From NCBI GenBank assembly GCA_947500385.1, contig CANMSA010000003.1, forward strand, positions 1-64,000: 64,000 nucleotides of DNA, in the 5' to 3' direction. Shown here one piece after another: positions 1 through 9,645 of the stretch (the stretch's first letter is position 1; the number at the start of each line of letters is the position of its first letter). This DNA comes from an uncultured Flavobacteriaceae bacterium. GTDB taxonomy: Bacteria > Bacteroidota > Bacteroidia > Flavobacteriales > Flavobacteriaceae. The notes beneath the pieces were generated by a model. It was not told the DNA's origin and ran no database searches. It worked only from the letters and a program-made list of their open reading frames with translations. The position numbers and the translations under genes are program-made.

Positions 1-4
1 CAAA

Positions 5-32
5 AAACCTTAGAAGCTAGCTTCTAAGGTTT
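5..32 (-). terminator. Rho-independent terminator downstream of the Cu/Zn SOD gene
   Basis: A perfect 28-base inverted repeat is centred between positions 18 and 19 (arms read AACCTTAGAA / TTCTAAGGTT around GCTAGC). On the minus strand it is followed by a T run (the A run at 2-7). It lies about 60 bases past the stop of the minus-strand SOD gene, which is where its transcript should end. Confidence 0.8.
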
Positions 33-90
33 AATCTTAATTCTTTAAAAACTGTCAACCTATTTTAGGACGACTCAGAATTGATTTTGG

Positions 91-678
91 TTACTGAATA
101 ATCCCCGTGCAACTTACTCTTGCGCCAGCGGCACCACTCGGCTGGGATTCGAAATCATCTACACCTTGATGCACGATAACCGCTTTTCCGACAATATTTT
201 TATTGGGGTCGTCACAACCAATACACCACTGGTCGGTCGTAAACTCCTTGGTGGCATTTCCTTCGGCATCTGCAATAAAATTACCTATATCACCTTTATG
301 ATACCCTTCGGCCGCTCCCCATTTACCGTGGGGTTCCGAGGTAGGGTTCCAATGTCCTCCTGTCGATTTGCCGTCCGCAGAGGAACAGTCGGCCTTGTCA
401 TGAATGTGAATGGCATGTTCACCTTCCGTAAGTCCGGTTAGCACGGCGATCATTTTTACTTCCCCGTTTTCTTCGGTAAAACTTACTTCGCCTTTTACAG
501 TGCTCTCACTTTTAGGTTCCATGGTAAACTTGATACTCTCTACAGCTATTTCCTCTTTCATTTCCTCAACGGCTGTTTCCGCCTCTTCAGCTGCTTCTTG
601 GGCTTCTTTTTTGACTTCCTTGCAGTTGTAAAACGTCCCTACTGCCAATGCGAGCGCTACTAGTTTTATTTTTTTCAT
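91..678 (-). CDS. sodC: Cu/Zn superoxide dismutase, lipoprotein
   Basis: This enzyme dismutates superoxide to peroxide and oxygen in the periplasm or at the outer membrane. The N-terminus is a lipoprotein signal with lipobox Cys19 (FYNC). Residues 20-48 are a Glu/Lys/Ala-rich helix, probably a tether. The SOD domain then carries every expected ligand: His91 and His93 (HIHD), His109 (GGHWNP), His117, His127, Asp130 and His170 (VHQG), plus the disulfide pair Cys98/Cys190 and the substrate-guiding Arg187. A second Cys pair, Cys152-x-x-Cys155, sits in the loop before the last ligand. The ATG at 678 gives a clean signal peptide. It appears to be a single gene with its own terminator at 5-32. The family is certain; the exact membrane location is inferred. 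Confidence 0.95.
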   Translation of the reverse strand: MKKIKLVALALAVGTFYNCKEVKKEAQEAAEEAETAVEEMKEEIAVESIKFTMEPKSESTVKGEVSFTEENGEVKMIAVLTGLTEGEHAIHIHDKADCSSADGKSTGGHWNPTSEPHGKWGAAEGYHKGDIGNFIADAEGNATKEFTTDQWCIGCDDPNKNIVGKAVIVHQGVDDFESQPSGAAGARVSCTGIIQ

Positions 679-746
679 TTTCGGGTTTTTAAGTTATTCA
701 GCTTTAAAGTTACACATTATTTTGCGGCAATTGAATGCAATGTTCT

Positions 747-1229
747 TCAAAATACCTTCAGTAACTCCATGTTGTCCCGAATACCTTTTTTTAGATTTTC
801 ACACAGTAAGAGCGACTTGTCGATTCGGGTTTGGGATACTTTGTATCTTGAAATCATATAGATGATTCCTCTTTTTTTGCCATCTGTAAACGATTCGAAA
901 ATTTGAAATGCCTCGATGTCACTTAAAAAAACGGCTTCCAATTCTTCCGAAATTTCAACACCATACTTAGAATCGTCCTCAAAAAACTGGAGCTGAAAGT
1001 AATCATTTGGAAATATGCCCAAAGCCTTTTGATTACTCTTGCCAAACATCATATAATGCGTTTCACCGCGTTTTTGGATGGCGGCATGCAAGTTGATTTT
1101 TTTTCCTTCAAAATGTGCTTCGACCCGAACCCTTTTTTGCTTCTTCTTTAAAAAGGGTGCAATGATCTTCTCGGGTAATATGATGCCGTATCCTGCGCTT
1201 AAGGACACTTCAAAAAGGGGACTTTTCAT
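747..1229 (-). CDS. YdeI/OmpD-associated (DUF1905-type) family protein
   Basis: This 160-residue cytosolic protein has no signal peptide. The N-terminal half (about 1-90, with VRVEAHFEGKKI and GETHYMMFGKS) resembles the DUF1905 small barrel. The C-terminal half (about 95-155, with SDIEAFQIFESFTDGKKRG and YMISRYKVSQTRIDK) matches the YdeI/OmpD-associated helical module, whose members usually carry a similar 'Yxxxa....R' region. The biochemical role of the family is unknown. Its ATG overlaps the stop of the upstream hydrolase-OsmC gene by four bases (ATGA, 1226-1229), so the two are almost certainly translationally coupled. A second member of the same broad family lies at 17250-17831. Confidence 0.75.
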   Translation of the reverse strand: MKSPLFEVSLSAGYGIILPEKIIAPFLKKKQKRVRVEAHFEGKKINLHAAIQKRGETHYMMFGKSNQKALGIFPNDYFQLQFFEDDSKYGVEISEELEAVFLSDIEAFQIFESFTDGKKRGIIYMISRYKVSQTRIDKSLLLCENLKKGIRDNMELLKVF

Positions 1230-2443
1230 GAGCTCACCAATTCTGTTAGTACCTGTGTTTCGCTATGTAGGGTGCGATGAACCGGACATTTGTCGGCGAT
1301 TTCCAAAATGCGTTTTACTTGCGAGTCGTCCAAACTTCCGGTAAGTTTAATGGCTCTATGAAACGTATCGATTTTCGCATTCGGGGATTCGCAATCCTCA
1401 CAATCGGCCGCATGTGATTTTCCGTAGGAAGTATGTACTTCAATGTTTTCCAATGGCCATCCTTTGCGACGTACATACATCTGTACCGTCATTACGGTAC
1501 AGGCCGATAGACCGGCAGATACCAACTCATATGGCGACGGTCCGTAGTCATTGCCTCCAAATTCTATGGGCTCATCAGCCACCATATAGTGGTTGCCTAC
1601 CTTCATGGCAGTGGTAAAACCATCTTCCTGGTCCAAACTCGCAACTACCTGATGTTGGGACTTTAATTCGGTCTGTTTGGGAATAGCTACATATCGTTGC
1701 GCCCAGCCGGCAATAACGCTGCCCGCATAGATCGAATCTTTTTTGTTCGTTAGTAGGTGATCTGCCCCGTCTAGCGATACAAAGCTCTTCGGGTGATGCG
1801 CCGCAACGTATATTTGTTCGGCATTTTTAATGCCTACCGTATCGTCTTGAGGGGAATGTAAAATTAGCAACGGCTTGCGAAGTCTTTTGATGGTTTCCGG
1901 AAGCGATTTTGATCTTAAATCCTCTAAAAACTGTTTTTTGATAGTGAAATCCCGCCCACTTAGATTGACTGTCGCCTTGCCGGTTTTTTCAATTTCTGCA
2001 AGGCCGCTCTTTAGAAGATGTTGCACATGGCTAGGGTCTGAAGGGGCGCCAACGGTGGCCAAGGCCTGTACGGAGGCTATTTTTTCGGCAGCAAATACAA
2101 CGGCGGCTCCTCCCAATGAATGCCCGACCAATAAGGTGGGCGCTGCATAGTTTTCTGATAGGAACCGGGCTGCGGCCACTAGGTCTTCCACGTTTCCCGA
2201 AAAATTAGAATCCGCGAAATCGCCTTCACTTTCCCCGAGACCGGTAAAATCGAACCGAAGCACACCGAAACCATTCGATGTAAGGGCTTTGCTAATGTTG
2301 CGCACCGCTGTCAAGTTCTTATTACACGTAAAACAATGGGCAAAGATGGCAAAATTATGTGGTCGCTTGTTCGCGGGCAACGCGATACGACCAACCAAAC
2401 TATGCCCTTCTTGGTTGTAAAAGGTTACTTTTTCAAGACTCAT
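1226..2443 (-). CDS. Alpha/beta hydrolase fused to OsmC-type peroxidase domain
   Basis: This 405-residue protein has two domains. Residues 1-255 are an alpha/beta hydrolase with nucleophile Ser109 in GHSLGG, an acid at Asp200 or 201 (HSPQDD) and His229 (GADHLL). Residues 270-405 are an OsmC/Ohr-like domain with the two redox cysteines Cys315 (LSACTVMTVQ) and Cys386 (ADKCPVHRTL), the pair that reduces organic hydroperoxides in this family. There is no signal peptide, so it is cytosolic. The fusion is a known bacterial architecture. The hydrolase may release or handle the lipid-derived substrate, which is inference. It is coupled by a four-base overlap to the YdeI-like gene downstream. Confidence 0.92.
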   Translation of the reverse strand: MSLEKVTFYNQEGHSLVGRIALPANKRPHNFAIFAHCFTCNKNLTAVRNISKALTSNGFGVLRFDFTGLGESEGDFADSNFSGNVEDLVAAARFLSENYAAPTLLVGHSLGGAAVVFAAEKIASVQALATVGAPSDPSHVQHLLKSGLAEIEKTGKATVNLSGRDFTIKKQFLEDLRSKSLPETIKRLRKPLLILHSPQDDTVGIKNAEQIYVAAHHPKSFVSLDGADHLLTNKKDSIYAGSVIAGWAQRYVAIPKQTELKSQHQVVASLDQEDGFTTAMKVGNHYMVADEPIEFGGNDYGPSPYELVSAGLSACTVMTVQMYVRRKGWPLENIEVHTSYGKSHAADCEDCESPNAKIDTFHRAIKLTGSLDDSQVKRILEIADKCPVHRTLHSETQVLTELVSS

Positions 2444-2585
2444 ATTGTTTTCTTTTGATCGTATGAATATACGCTTAATAGTTTTCTCTACGGGAACGCT
2501 ACCTAGGTCGTATAAAAGAACGTTTCATTTCAATTTTTGGTAAGCAAGCCGTGCACTTCAGAATTGTATAAGCCATTTTGAACCG

Positions 2586-3266
2586 CTACTTTTTACGGAA
2601 GTCGGGATTGTAAAAAACGGCTACCTGCAAACGATCAAAATTTGCGTTGTTGAAATGATTTTTTAAATAACCCGATTGTACACTTAAATTATCCGTTATA
2701 TTCAGACCTACTGCCGCATACAAGCGATTTTGTCCAAAAACATTGTTTTGCAGGTTTAAGAAAACTTCATCATAAAAGTTTAAAAAGAACGTATCGGTCA
2801 GCGGCAGGGTCACTTGTAACCGATACCGGACTCTATGCTGCACATCGGTACCTCCATTGGAACCAAAGTCAAGAAAACGTTGTTCCAAACGATAGCGATG
2901 CTCAAAGCCGAGTTCCCAAACCTTATTTTTTAAGATAAACTGTTCAAAGAGACGATGTTCTTTAATGTTTTCCTCCTCCGGGAATTCTTCAAATGCGCTA
3001 TCCGTATCAATAAAACCATATCCGAAAGTACCAATGGCATTCGGATTGATATGATAATTGAGCCCCGTACGCAACAACAACTGATTGAAATTTTTACCTG
3101 CCTCGTAGTAGCGCAACTGGCCTTCGGCATGTATGCTTAATTTATTGGTCATGCGAAGGGTACTAAAAATCATATGCCAAGAACCCAATTCGTCTTCTCC
3201 GGAATCTTGGGCGGTTAATCCTAGTGCAAAAAATACCAGGAACATGCTTGTTATAACTCTTTTCAT
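2586..3266 (-). CDS. DUF2490 family outer-membrane-type protein
   Basis: The protein has 226 residues and a signal peptide ending near LGLTAQ (about 1-20). The body is rich in alternating hydrophobic/aromatic strands (LRYYEAGKNFNQLLLRTGLNYH, EHRYRLEQRF, HRVRYRLQVTLPL) and ends in aromatic strands typical of outer-membrane barrels. The pattern FEHRYRLEQRF and the length match DUF2490, a Bacteroidota family of unknown function. It starts 16 bases after the S9 peptidase stop, so the two are probably in one transcript. Confidence 0.82.
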   Translation of the reverse strand: MKRVITSMFLVFFALGLTAQDSGEDELGSWHMIFSTLRMTNKLSIHAEGQLRYYEAGKNFNQLLLRTGLNYHINPNAIGTFGYGFIDTDSAFEEFPEEENIKEHRLFEQFILKNKVWELGFEHRYRLEQRFLDFGSNGGTDVQHRVRYRLQVTLPLTDTFFLNFYDEVFLNLQNNVFGQNRLYAAVGLNITDNLSVQSGYLKNHFNNANFDRLQVAVFYNPDFRKK

Positions 3267-3282
3267 ATATGCTGTGCGACGT

Positions 3283-5235
3283 TTAGGGTTTGGTATCTGG
3301 ATCAGTGGTCATCGACTGCCCATCTTGTATTGGTTGGCCTTTATCACCTTTTAGATGCACTTCTAAAAAAGCTAAAATTCTGCTATATGCTTCAATTTGG
3401 TTTTCCTTTTTAACGAAGCCATGGCCCTCATCCTCGAAAAGCACGTATTCTACGGGAACACCATTGGCCTTTACGCCAGCGACGATTTCATCGGACTCTA
3501 CTTGGAGTACCCTAGGGTCTTTGGAGCCTTGGAGTACAATTAATGGTTTTGTTACCTTATCCGTGTGAAATAGAGGAGAGATGGCTCGTAACCGCACTGA
3601 ATCGGCGCTATTTGGATCTCCAAGCTCTAAATATAAAGCCTCTTTTTGTGCTTCCCACCATGGCGGAATACTTCGTAGGGTACGAATCCAGTTGGTAACA
3701 CCAAAAAGATTGACCCCTACATCAAATTCTTCCGGAGTATAGGTCAACGCGGCCATGGTCATGTACCCACCGTATGAACCTCCTATGATACCGATTTTTT
3801 CAAGGTCTATTTCTTTTTGTTGCGCAAGCCAATTTTTACCTTCTACACAGTCTTTAAGGTCTTTATCTCCATGGTTTAAATCGTCCATTTGATAAAAGCT
3901 CTTTCCGTAACCGCTGCTTCCTCTATTATTGACGGCCAATACCGCGTACCCATGGTTCACAATATACTGGATCAAAGAATTGAAATTCTGTTTTGACTGT
4001 CCTCCTGGGCCGCCATGTACCCATACCAAAGCGGGTACTTTATTGGCTTCCGTCGCTTGATGGGGTTTGTAATAAATGGCCGGAATTTCTAGTCCGTCAA
4101 AAGATTTATAACGAATTACCTCCGCCTTCACCAAGTCTTGTCCTTGGATTTCATCGTTCAACACATCGGTCAGCTTTGTTTGTTTTTTGGTCTCTAGATC
4201 ATACACATACAGATTGGATGGTGTATGTGATCCGCCGGCGTAAAACCGCATTGTTTTTTCATCTTCTGAAAAGCCTACATTAGTGATATCCATCCCATCA
4301 AAGGAAGGCAGATCAATGTTCTTTCCGGCGGCTACATCCATGACTTCTATTACATTCTTTGCATCTTCGTTGATATAAGTGACCTGGTACGTGCCATTTT
4401 CCGTAAAATAACTCCCCAAGATATCCCATTCGCGCTGCAATACTTTTTCAATGGTCTTATCGGCAATTTTATAGCGCATCAGCTGTCCGAACTCTCCGCC
4501 ATCATCCGTAGTATAGTAAAAATACTTTCCATCGGGGGAAAAATCTTCAGGACTATTGGCGCTTTGGTGTTGGTTGATTTGGGTGATGGTCTTATCCTCC
4601 ATGTTATAAAGAAAAAGATCGGCATCATTTGTATTGATCGGTTTGATCAACGGCAGGTATTTTTTGTCTTTTGAAAGACCTCCAAGGAAATACCCATCCT
4701 CATTCTGGTATCTTAATGTGGCAGAGAAGTTTTCAAGATCCATCTCGTACAAATCGGTATAACGGTCGTCTCGCTTGTTAGAGGAGAAAAGAAAGCTATT
4801 TTTATCTTTTGTCCAGCCATAAAAACTCGCTCTTTTGCCTTCATACGGCGTTAGGTCTTTGTGTGAACCATCTAGGTCTCTTAGATAAATGTGATAAATT
4901 TCATCTCCGTTCCCGTCCATTCTAAAAAGCATGCGCTCGTCTCTCGGGAAGTAAGAAATCCCAAAAACCGAAGAACTATCGGACGCTGTAATCGGTATCA
5001 TCTCTCCTCCTGTGGCTGCCACGGTATACATATTATAGATTCCGGAACGGTTGCTAGAAATCAACAATTTAGACTTATCGGGCGAAAAACTACCACCTCC
5101 TATGGCTTCGTTGTTCATCATTTGGTCAATCGTATAGGTCTTCATGGTTTCAGCAATGCTGGGCGCTGCTGGCGCCTCTTTCTCCTTGCATCCCAAAGCA
5201 AGGGCAATCATACAAACTCCAATATATTTCTTCAT
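3283..5235 (-). CDS. S9 family (prolyl oligopeptidase-type) peptidase, lipoprotein
   Basis: This 650-residue exported serine peptidase starts with a lipoprotein signal (lipobox LALGC, Cys16). Residues about 45-360 hold PD40/WD40-like blades (FSPDKSKLL, FSPDGKYFYY) forming the gating propeller. Residues about 370-630 are the alpha/beta-hydrolase catalytic domain with Ser487 (GGSYGGYMT), Asp573 (GSKDPR) and His605 (EDEGHGF). Family members cleave oligopeptides, often after Pro or as dipeptidyl or acylaminoacyl peptidases; the exact specificity cannot be read here. It lies between the VPS10-type protein (40-base gap) and the DUF2490 gene, all leftward, suggesting an envelope-proteolysis operon. 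Confidence 0.93.
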   Translation of the reverse strand: MKKYIGVCMIALALGCKEKEAPAAPSIAETMKTYTIDQMMNNEAIGGGSFSPDKSKLLISSNRSGIYNMYTVAATGGEMIPITASDSSSVFGISYFPRDERMLFRMDGNGDEIYHIYLRDLDGSHKDLTPYEGKRASFYGWTKDKNSFLFSSNKRDDRYTDLYEMDLENFSATLRYQNEDGYFLGGLSKDKKYLPLIKPINTNDADLFLYNMEDKTITQINQHQSANSPEDFSPDGKYFYYTTDDGGEFGQLMRYKIADKTIEKVLQREWDILGSYFTENGTYQVTYINEDAKNVIEVMDVAAGKNIDLPSFDGMDITNVGFSEDEKTMRFYAGGSHTPSNLYVYDLETKKQTKLTDVLNDEIQGQDLVKAEVIRYKSFDGLEIPAIYYKPHQATEANKVPALVWVHGGPGGQSKQNFNSLIQYIVNHGYAVLAVNNRGSSGYGKSFYQMDDLNHGDKDLKDCVEGKNWLAQQKEIDLEKIGIIGGSYGGYMTMAALTYTPEEFDVGVNLFGVTNWIRTLRSIPPWWEAQKEALYLELGDPNSADSVRLRAISPLFHTDKVTKPLIVLQGSKDPRVLQVESDEIVAGVKANGVPVEYVLFEDEGHGFVKKENQIEAYSRILAFLEVHLKGDKGQPIQDGQSMTTDPDTKP

Positions 5236-5275
5236 AAAACTTTTTTGCGGATTTTTTTCTTTGATGGGTACTTCT

Positions 5276-8200
5276 TTAATTCAAGCCAAAGGTCTTTACC
5301 TCTTTGAACGGGGAAATGGCCACTGCTTCCATCTCTTCCCGATAGGCCTTCCATCTATCAGCGAAGAAGGCATTGGTTTTTGATAAGGCCGTTTGCAGGT
5401 CTTCCTCGGCATATTCCAATAATTTTTTCTCGGTATTCGTAATTCCGTTTGGCCTGGTGGCTCCGTAATACCCTGCATTCCCTACTCGCTGCATTACCGT
5501 GATTTCCGGATTTCGAGTAATGCCTTGGCGTTTGTCTTCTTTACCGATATATAGGGCGACTACTGAATCGATTGCCTTTATGATGGCTTTGGAGGCCTTG
5601 ATTTGGTCTTTGTATTTTTCTTCATCGTCTTCTTTCAGTTCCTTGCTGTACTTTTGAGCCACTTGCTTACTTTCTACCAATTGCTTTACGGCATCTGCAG
5701 CGGTTTGGGTAATGTTTTGAATTTTTTGACCGAAATCGTATGCTTCATCGATTGTATTTTGTGAAATATTCAATCGAGGATCTGTTTTTACTTCAATAGT
5801 TGTTTCGTCCGACACCTTTCCATAGGACACTTTCACTTTATAGGTGCCTGGTTTCACATCCATACCGCCCCGTTCGCGTTTGCTCTTACTGATCTTGCGG
5901 GCCGGACGATCCGGTCCTTTCTCATCCATATTCCAATACACCCTATGAAACCCCGCTTTTTCAGGAGTTTTATATTTTAAGGTGCGAATTAATCGGGCTC
6001 CGTCATAAAAATCAAATTGAATTGAATCTTTCTTTTGTACCCCGGTAAGTTTCGGTTTGTCTTCTGTTGCTTTTTCATCGGTCTTCTCCGACTCTTTTTT
6101 CGCGATGGCCTCTTTCTCATCATCGGTCTTCTTGTCGGTTACTTCTTTCTTTTTCTTTCCTTCTTTTAGGTAATAGGTGATCATTGCACCATACTCCCGA
6201 TTTTCCGCATTATAAAGGGCATCCCCGCCAAACCTGCTCCCCGTCGGTTGCTGGTACGCTGCTTGGTATGCGGCAGGGGAATCGAACAGTTTGATTTCTT
6301 TTTGTAGAATACTCGGATCTTTTGCCAAAGCTCTTAAGGGCCTAATGTCATCCAATACCCAAGCGGCCCTTCCAAAAGTCCCGATGACCAAATCGTGTTC
6401 GCGTGGTTGTATGACCAAGTCTTTCGTAGATACGGTAGGGAAGCCTTCTGTCCATTTTTGCCATTTGGCCCCTGCATTGAATGATACATACAGCCCGTCG
6501 TCGGTTCCGAGGAACAGCAAGTTTGGATTTACAATATCTTCCACGATCGAGAGTACATAGCTTTTTACATCTGAACCATCAACGATACGTTCCCAACTTT
6601 TACCATAATTCTTGGTGCGATAGGCGTAAGGGGTATAGTTGAAACGGCGATAATCATTCGCTACCAACAAGGCTTCTCCTTTATTTTTAGTGGAGGCTTT
6701 TATCTGGGTGATCCAGCTCCCTTTTGGGAGACCCTTGATATTTTGGGTGACTTCTACCCAATCATTTCCACCGGTAGTGGTATAATGAACGCGCCCATCA
6801 TCGGAAGCGGTCCAAAGCATATCTTTCTCCAGCGTTGAAGGCTCTATTACCAATAGGGTGCAGTGGTTTTCGGCTCCTGTGGCATCCATGGTAAGACCAC
6901 CGCTCTCGCTCTGTTTTTGTTTTTCGGGGTCATTGGTGGTTAAATCCGGGGAGATGACCTCCCAGGTAAGCCCTTTGTTGATGCTCTTATGCACAAACTG
7001 ACTTCCGAAGTATACAGTGCCATTGTCAAAAGGATCCTGCCCGATAGCGGCATTCCAGTTAAACCGTAGTTTGGTTTTTGCATCCGGTGGGGTAGGGCGT
7101 ACGATATAGTTATTTCCCGTTTTCCAGTCGTAGCGTGATACAAAACCTTGTTGGCTCATTGCATATCCAAATTGAGAGTCATCTCTATCCGGCACCACGT
7201 CAAAACCATCTCCAAAGGCAATCTCTTGCCAATAGCTGTTGCGTATTCCCTGGGCCCTCCAAACATAGGCGGGGCCGCGCCAAGATCCATTGTCCTGCAT
7301 ACCACCATACACATTGTATGGGTATTCGTTATCTACATTGATGTGGTAGAACTGGGCAACCGGAATATTGCCAATAAACCGCCATGATTTTCCACCATCC
7401 TTGGTGATATTCATACCCCCGTCATTTCCGTCCATCATGAACTGGCCATTCTTCGGGTGGATCCACCACGCATGGTGGTCGGGATGCACCCCATTGTCGA
7501 CCCCGTAGGCAGGCATCAACTGGGTGAAATTCTTTCCCCCATCTTCCGAGACGTTCACATAGGTAAAAACGGAATAGACGCGATTTTCATTTTGAGGGTC
7601 CACGTATATTTCGGAATAGTAAAAGGGGCGGTTGCCAATATCGTTTTTGTCATTTATTTTTTTCCATTTAAAGCCGCCATCCGTCGACCTGTACAACGCA
7701 TTCTTTTTAGCTTCGATCAACGCGTATACCACGTTTGGTTTACCCGGTGCAATTGCCACCCCGATGCGTCCCAGGTTCCCTTTGGGCAAGCCGTCTTCAT
7801 CGCTTAGTTTTTTCCAATTTTCACCACCGTCATGAGTCATATAAAGGCCACTTCCTTTCCCCCCTGATTTAAAGAACCAAGGGTCTCGTTTGTGTTCCCA
7901 CATGGCGGCGATCAATTTGTTGGGATTGGTGGGATCCATTACCAAATCGGCTACTCCCGTGTTATTATTGACAAAAAGTATTTTTTCCCAAGTCTCGCCT
8001 CCATCGGTGGTTTTAAAGACACCTCTTTCCGGGTGCGTTCCCCATGGAGAACCGATGGCGCCTACATAAACGGTATTGGGGTCGGTTGGATCAATTTTGA
8101 TTCGGTGAATATGCCTTGTTTTTTCAAGCCCCATCGCCTTCCAGCTTTTTCCACCGTCTAGGGATTTATAAACTCCATACCCTCCATTGAGGCTATTTCG

Positions 8201-8530
8201 TGGGTTTCCTTCCCCGGTGCCGACCCATAGCACCGATGGGTTGCTTTGCTGTATTGCCACTGCCCCCACGGAGGCTGTTAACTCTTCGTCGAAAATAGGC
8301 TCCCATTTGATACCGCCCGAGACAGATTTCCAGAGGCCGCCCGAAGCGGTACCGACATACATGATATCGGGGTTTGAATGAACGGCGTCGATTGCAGTAA
8401 CCCGCCCGCTCATGCCACCGGGCCCAATATTACGGGGCTTCATATCTTGAACGAGGTCCATGTTAAATTCTTGTGCAAATAAGGGAAGGGATGCTAATAG
8501 CATCAAAGCTGCGAGTAGTTGTTTTTTCAA
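5276..8530 (-). CDS. VPS10/Asp-box beta-propeller exported protein
   Basis: This 1084-residue secreted or periplasmic protein has a signal peptide (about 1-20, ending LPLFAQ). Residues about 40-760 carry many Asp-box (BNR) motifs of the form S/T-x-D-G-G-x-x-W, for example SLDGGKSWK, TTDGGETWE and THDGGENWK, as in sortilin/VPS10 and sialidase-like propellers. A Lys/Glu/Asp-rich low-complexity stretch (about 800-845) interrupts the C-terminal part. A strand-rich segment (about 850-950) and helices with coiled-coil character (about 960-1084) follow. No sialidase catalytic set was identified, so a binding or chaperone-like role is as likely as hydrolysis. The start is TTG at 8530: an in-frame MKKQLL... 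signal begins there and no upstream ATG is close. Confidence 0.85.
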   Translation of the reverse strand: MKKQLLAALMLLASLPLFAQEFNMDLVQDMKPRNIGPGGMSGRVTAIDAVHSNPDIMYVGTASGGLWKSVSGGIKWEPIFDEELTASVGAVAIQQSNPSVLWVGTGEGNPRNSLNGGYGVYKSLDGGKSWKAMGLEKTRHIHRIKIDPTDPNTVYVGAIGSPWGTHPERGVFKTTDGGETWEKILFVNNNTGVADLVMDPTNPNKLIAAMWEHKRDPWFFKSGGKGSGLYMTHDGGENWKKLSDEDGLPKGNLGRIGVAIAPGKPNVVYALIEAKKNALYRSTDGGFKWKKINDKNDIGNRPFYYSEIYVDPQNENRVYSVFTYVNVSEDGGKNFTQLMPAYGVDNGVHPDHHAWWIHPKNGQFMMDGNDGGMNITKDGGKSWRFIGNIPVAQFYHINVDNEYPYNVYGGMQDNGSWRGPAYVWRAQGIRNSYWQEIAFGDGFDVVPDRDDSQFGYAMSQQGFVSRYDWKTGNNYIVRPTPPDAKTKLRFNWNAAIGQDPFDNGTVYFGSQFVHKSINKGLTWEVISPDLTTNDPEKQKQSESGGLTMDATGAENHCTLLVIEPSTLEKDMLWTASDDGRVHYTTTGGNDWVEVTQNIKGLPKGSWITQIKASTKNKGEALLVANDYRRFNYTPYAYRTKNYGKSWERIVDGSDVKSYVLSIVEDIVNPNLLFLGTDDGLYVSFNAGAKWQKWTEGFPTVSTKDLVIQPREHDLVIGTFGRAAWVLDDIRPLRALAKDPSILQKEIKLFDSPAAYQAAYQQPTGSRFGGDALYNAENREYGAMITYYLKEGKKKKEVTDKKTDDEKEAIAKKESEKTDEKATEDKPKLTGVQKKDSIQFDFYDGARLIRTLKYKTPEKAGFHRVYWNMDEKGPDRPARKISKSKRERGGMDVKPGTYKVKVSYGKVSDETTIEVKTDPRLNISQNTIDEAYDFGQKIQNITQTAADAVKQLVESKQVAQKYSKELKEDDEEKYKDQIKASKAIIKAIDSVVALYIGKEDKRQGITRNPEITVMQRVGNAGYYGATRPNGITNTEKKLLEYAEEDLQTALSKTNAFFADRWKAYREEMEAVAISPFKEVKTFGLN

Positions 8531-8943
8531 GTCAGTTCGTTTTTGGGTTGGGAAAAAATCGTAAGGAAAATATAGAAGAAAAATGAACGGTCGGTCGCTT
8601 GGTTTCTTTGTCTCTTCCCAGGTCTTTTCATTTCTTTAATTAGTCAAGCTAAATATACCAAAAACTTTAGCGCAATTTCTTAAAGGCTTGTTAAGGAAAA
8701 CCCAGATCTTGATTTTTGAAACGGGTATTTTCTTTACCTCATAGGGTTTATAGATGCCCAGTGCAAAAAGTCGGAAAAATAGGATTTTAACGTTTCCCAG
8801 GTCAATTGGTTGCCATTACCCATATTAAGGAAGATCGTGGTGCCCAAAACGGGCGAGAATCACCACAATGTATGGGGACCGAACAAATCCGACAGTTAAA
8901 AGGTCGACACCTGTCAAAAGCCCTATATTTAATCCTGCTATTT
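8531..8943. other. 413-base intergenic region without a supported gene
   Basis: This gap lies between the start of the VPS10-type gene and the end of the TPMT-like gene. Short open frames on both strands have no protein-like composition. An AT-rich stretch at about 8640-8700 and TATATTTT on the minus strand (about 8564-8571) could be part of the promoter of the VPS10-type gene, but there is no exact TAnnTTTG. I see no RNA gene or strong hairpin. Confidence 0.4.
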
Positions 8944-9543
8944 TTATCTTTTTCTAAAAATCCCGAACAATTCATTTCCCTGTCGCGGTGCAATGCTATT
9001 ATAGCACCTTTCAAAAAGAACGGGTGCCAACATCGTTTCGAAATAGCTCAAATAAAGTGCTTTGTCGCCCCCAAAAGGCCGTTTTTCCATATCCCCTGTC
9101 AAGGGAATATCAAACCAAACGCCTACCAGTTTCCCGCGGGGTGCTAACAAGTGGGCCATCTGTTGAACGTATGCATTTCTATTCTCGGCGGTAGGTACAA
9201 AGGAGCAGAAGAAGGTCTGTTCTATAATCAAATCATACTGCCCGGAATGCTTAAAAAAATCGGTGAATAGCAGCTGCTTCTTAGGAAAATTTGGATTTCG
9301 TTTTTTGAACTCATATAGCGGAAGTCTTGCAATATCCATTACAAACACATTCCTAAAGCCCTGTTGCCATAAATACTCCGCCTCATAGGCATTGCCCGCT
9401 CCAGGAATCAAAATCTTGATGGTTTTATCCTCTAATTGGTCAAAATACGTTTTCAGGGGCGTAGAGATATGACCAATATCCCAACCGGTTCGTGATTCCC
9501 TATAACGTTGGCTCCAATAGGCTTCTTCTTGTTTGTTCGACAT
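8944..9543 (-). CDS. Thiopurine S-methyltransferase (TPMT) family SAM-dependent methyltransferase
   Basis: This cytosolic protein has 199 residues from the ATG at 9543; the longer frame to 9579 begins with a non-ATG codon and adds an unlikely hydrophobic leader. The N-terminus EAYWSQRYRESRTGWD followed by the SAM-binding motif I (ILIPGAGNAYEAEYL, about 44-58) is the TPMT-family signature. A motif-III-like region (YDLIIEQTFFCSF) and the C-terminal KRPFGGDKALY follow. Bacterial members methylate thiols or chalcogens and small xenobiotics; the substrate here is unknown. It is transcribed divergently from the tricorn-like gene, with a 102-base shared promoter region. Confidence 0.87.
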   Translation of the reverse strand: MSNKQEEAYWSQRYRESRTGWDIGHISTPLKTYFDQLEDKTIKILIPGAGNAYEAEYLWQQGFRNVFVMDIARLPLYEFKKRNPNFPKKQLLFTDFFKHSGQYDLIIEQTFFCSFVPTAENRNAYVQQMAHLLAPRGKLVGVWFDIPLTGDMEKRPFGGDKALYLSYFETMLAPVLFERCYNSIAPRQGNELFGIFRKR

Positions 9544-9645
9544 GTTTAAAAGTAACACAAACACTCTTAAATAAATCAAAAAACCTCCTACTTATTTTGT
9601 CTCTTTCCCTATCTTTCACAGCACTATTAATCTGTACCTGACCGT

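Noticed and set aside
4891-5307. 138-codon plus-strand open frame opposite the S9 peptidase start
   Set aside because: Antisense to the signal peptide and propeller of a clear gene; no independent signals.
8806-9147. 113-codon plus-strand open frame upstream of the tricorn-like gene
   Set aside because: It runs antisense into the TPMT-like gene, and the composition looks like a shadow frame.
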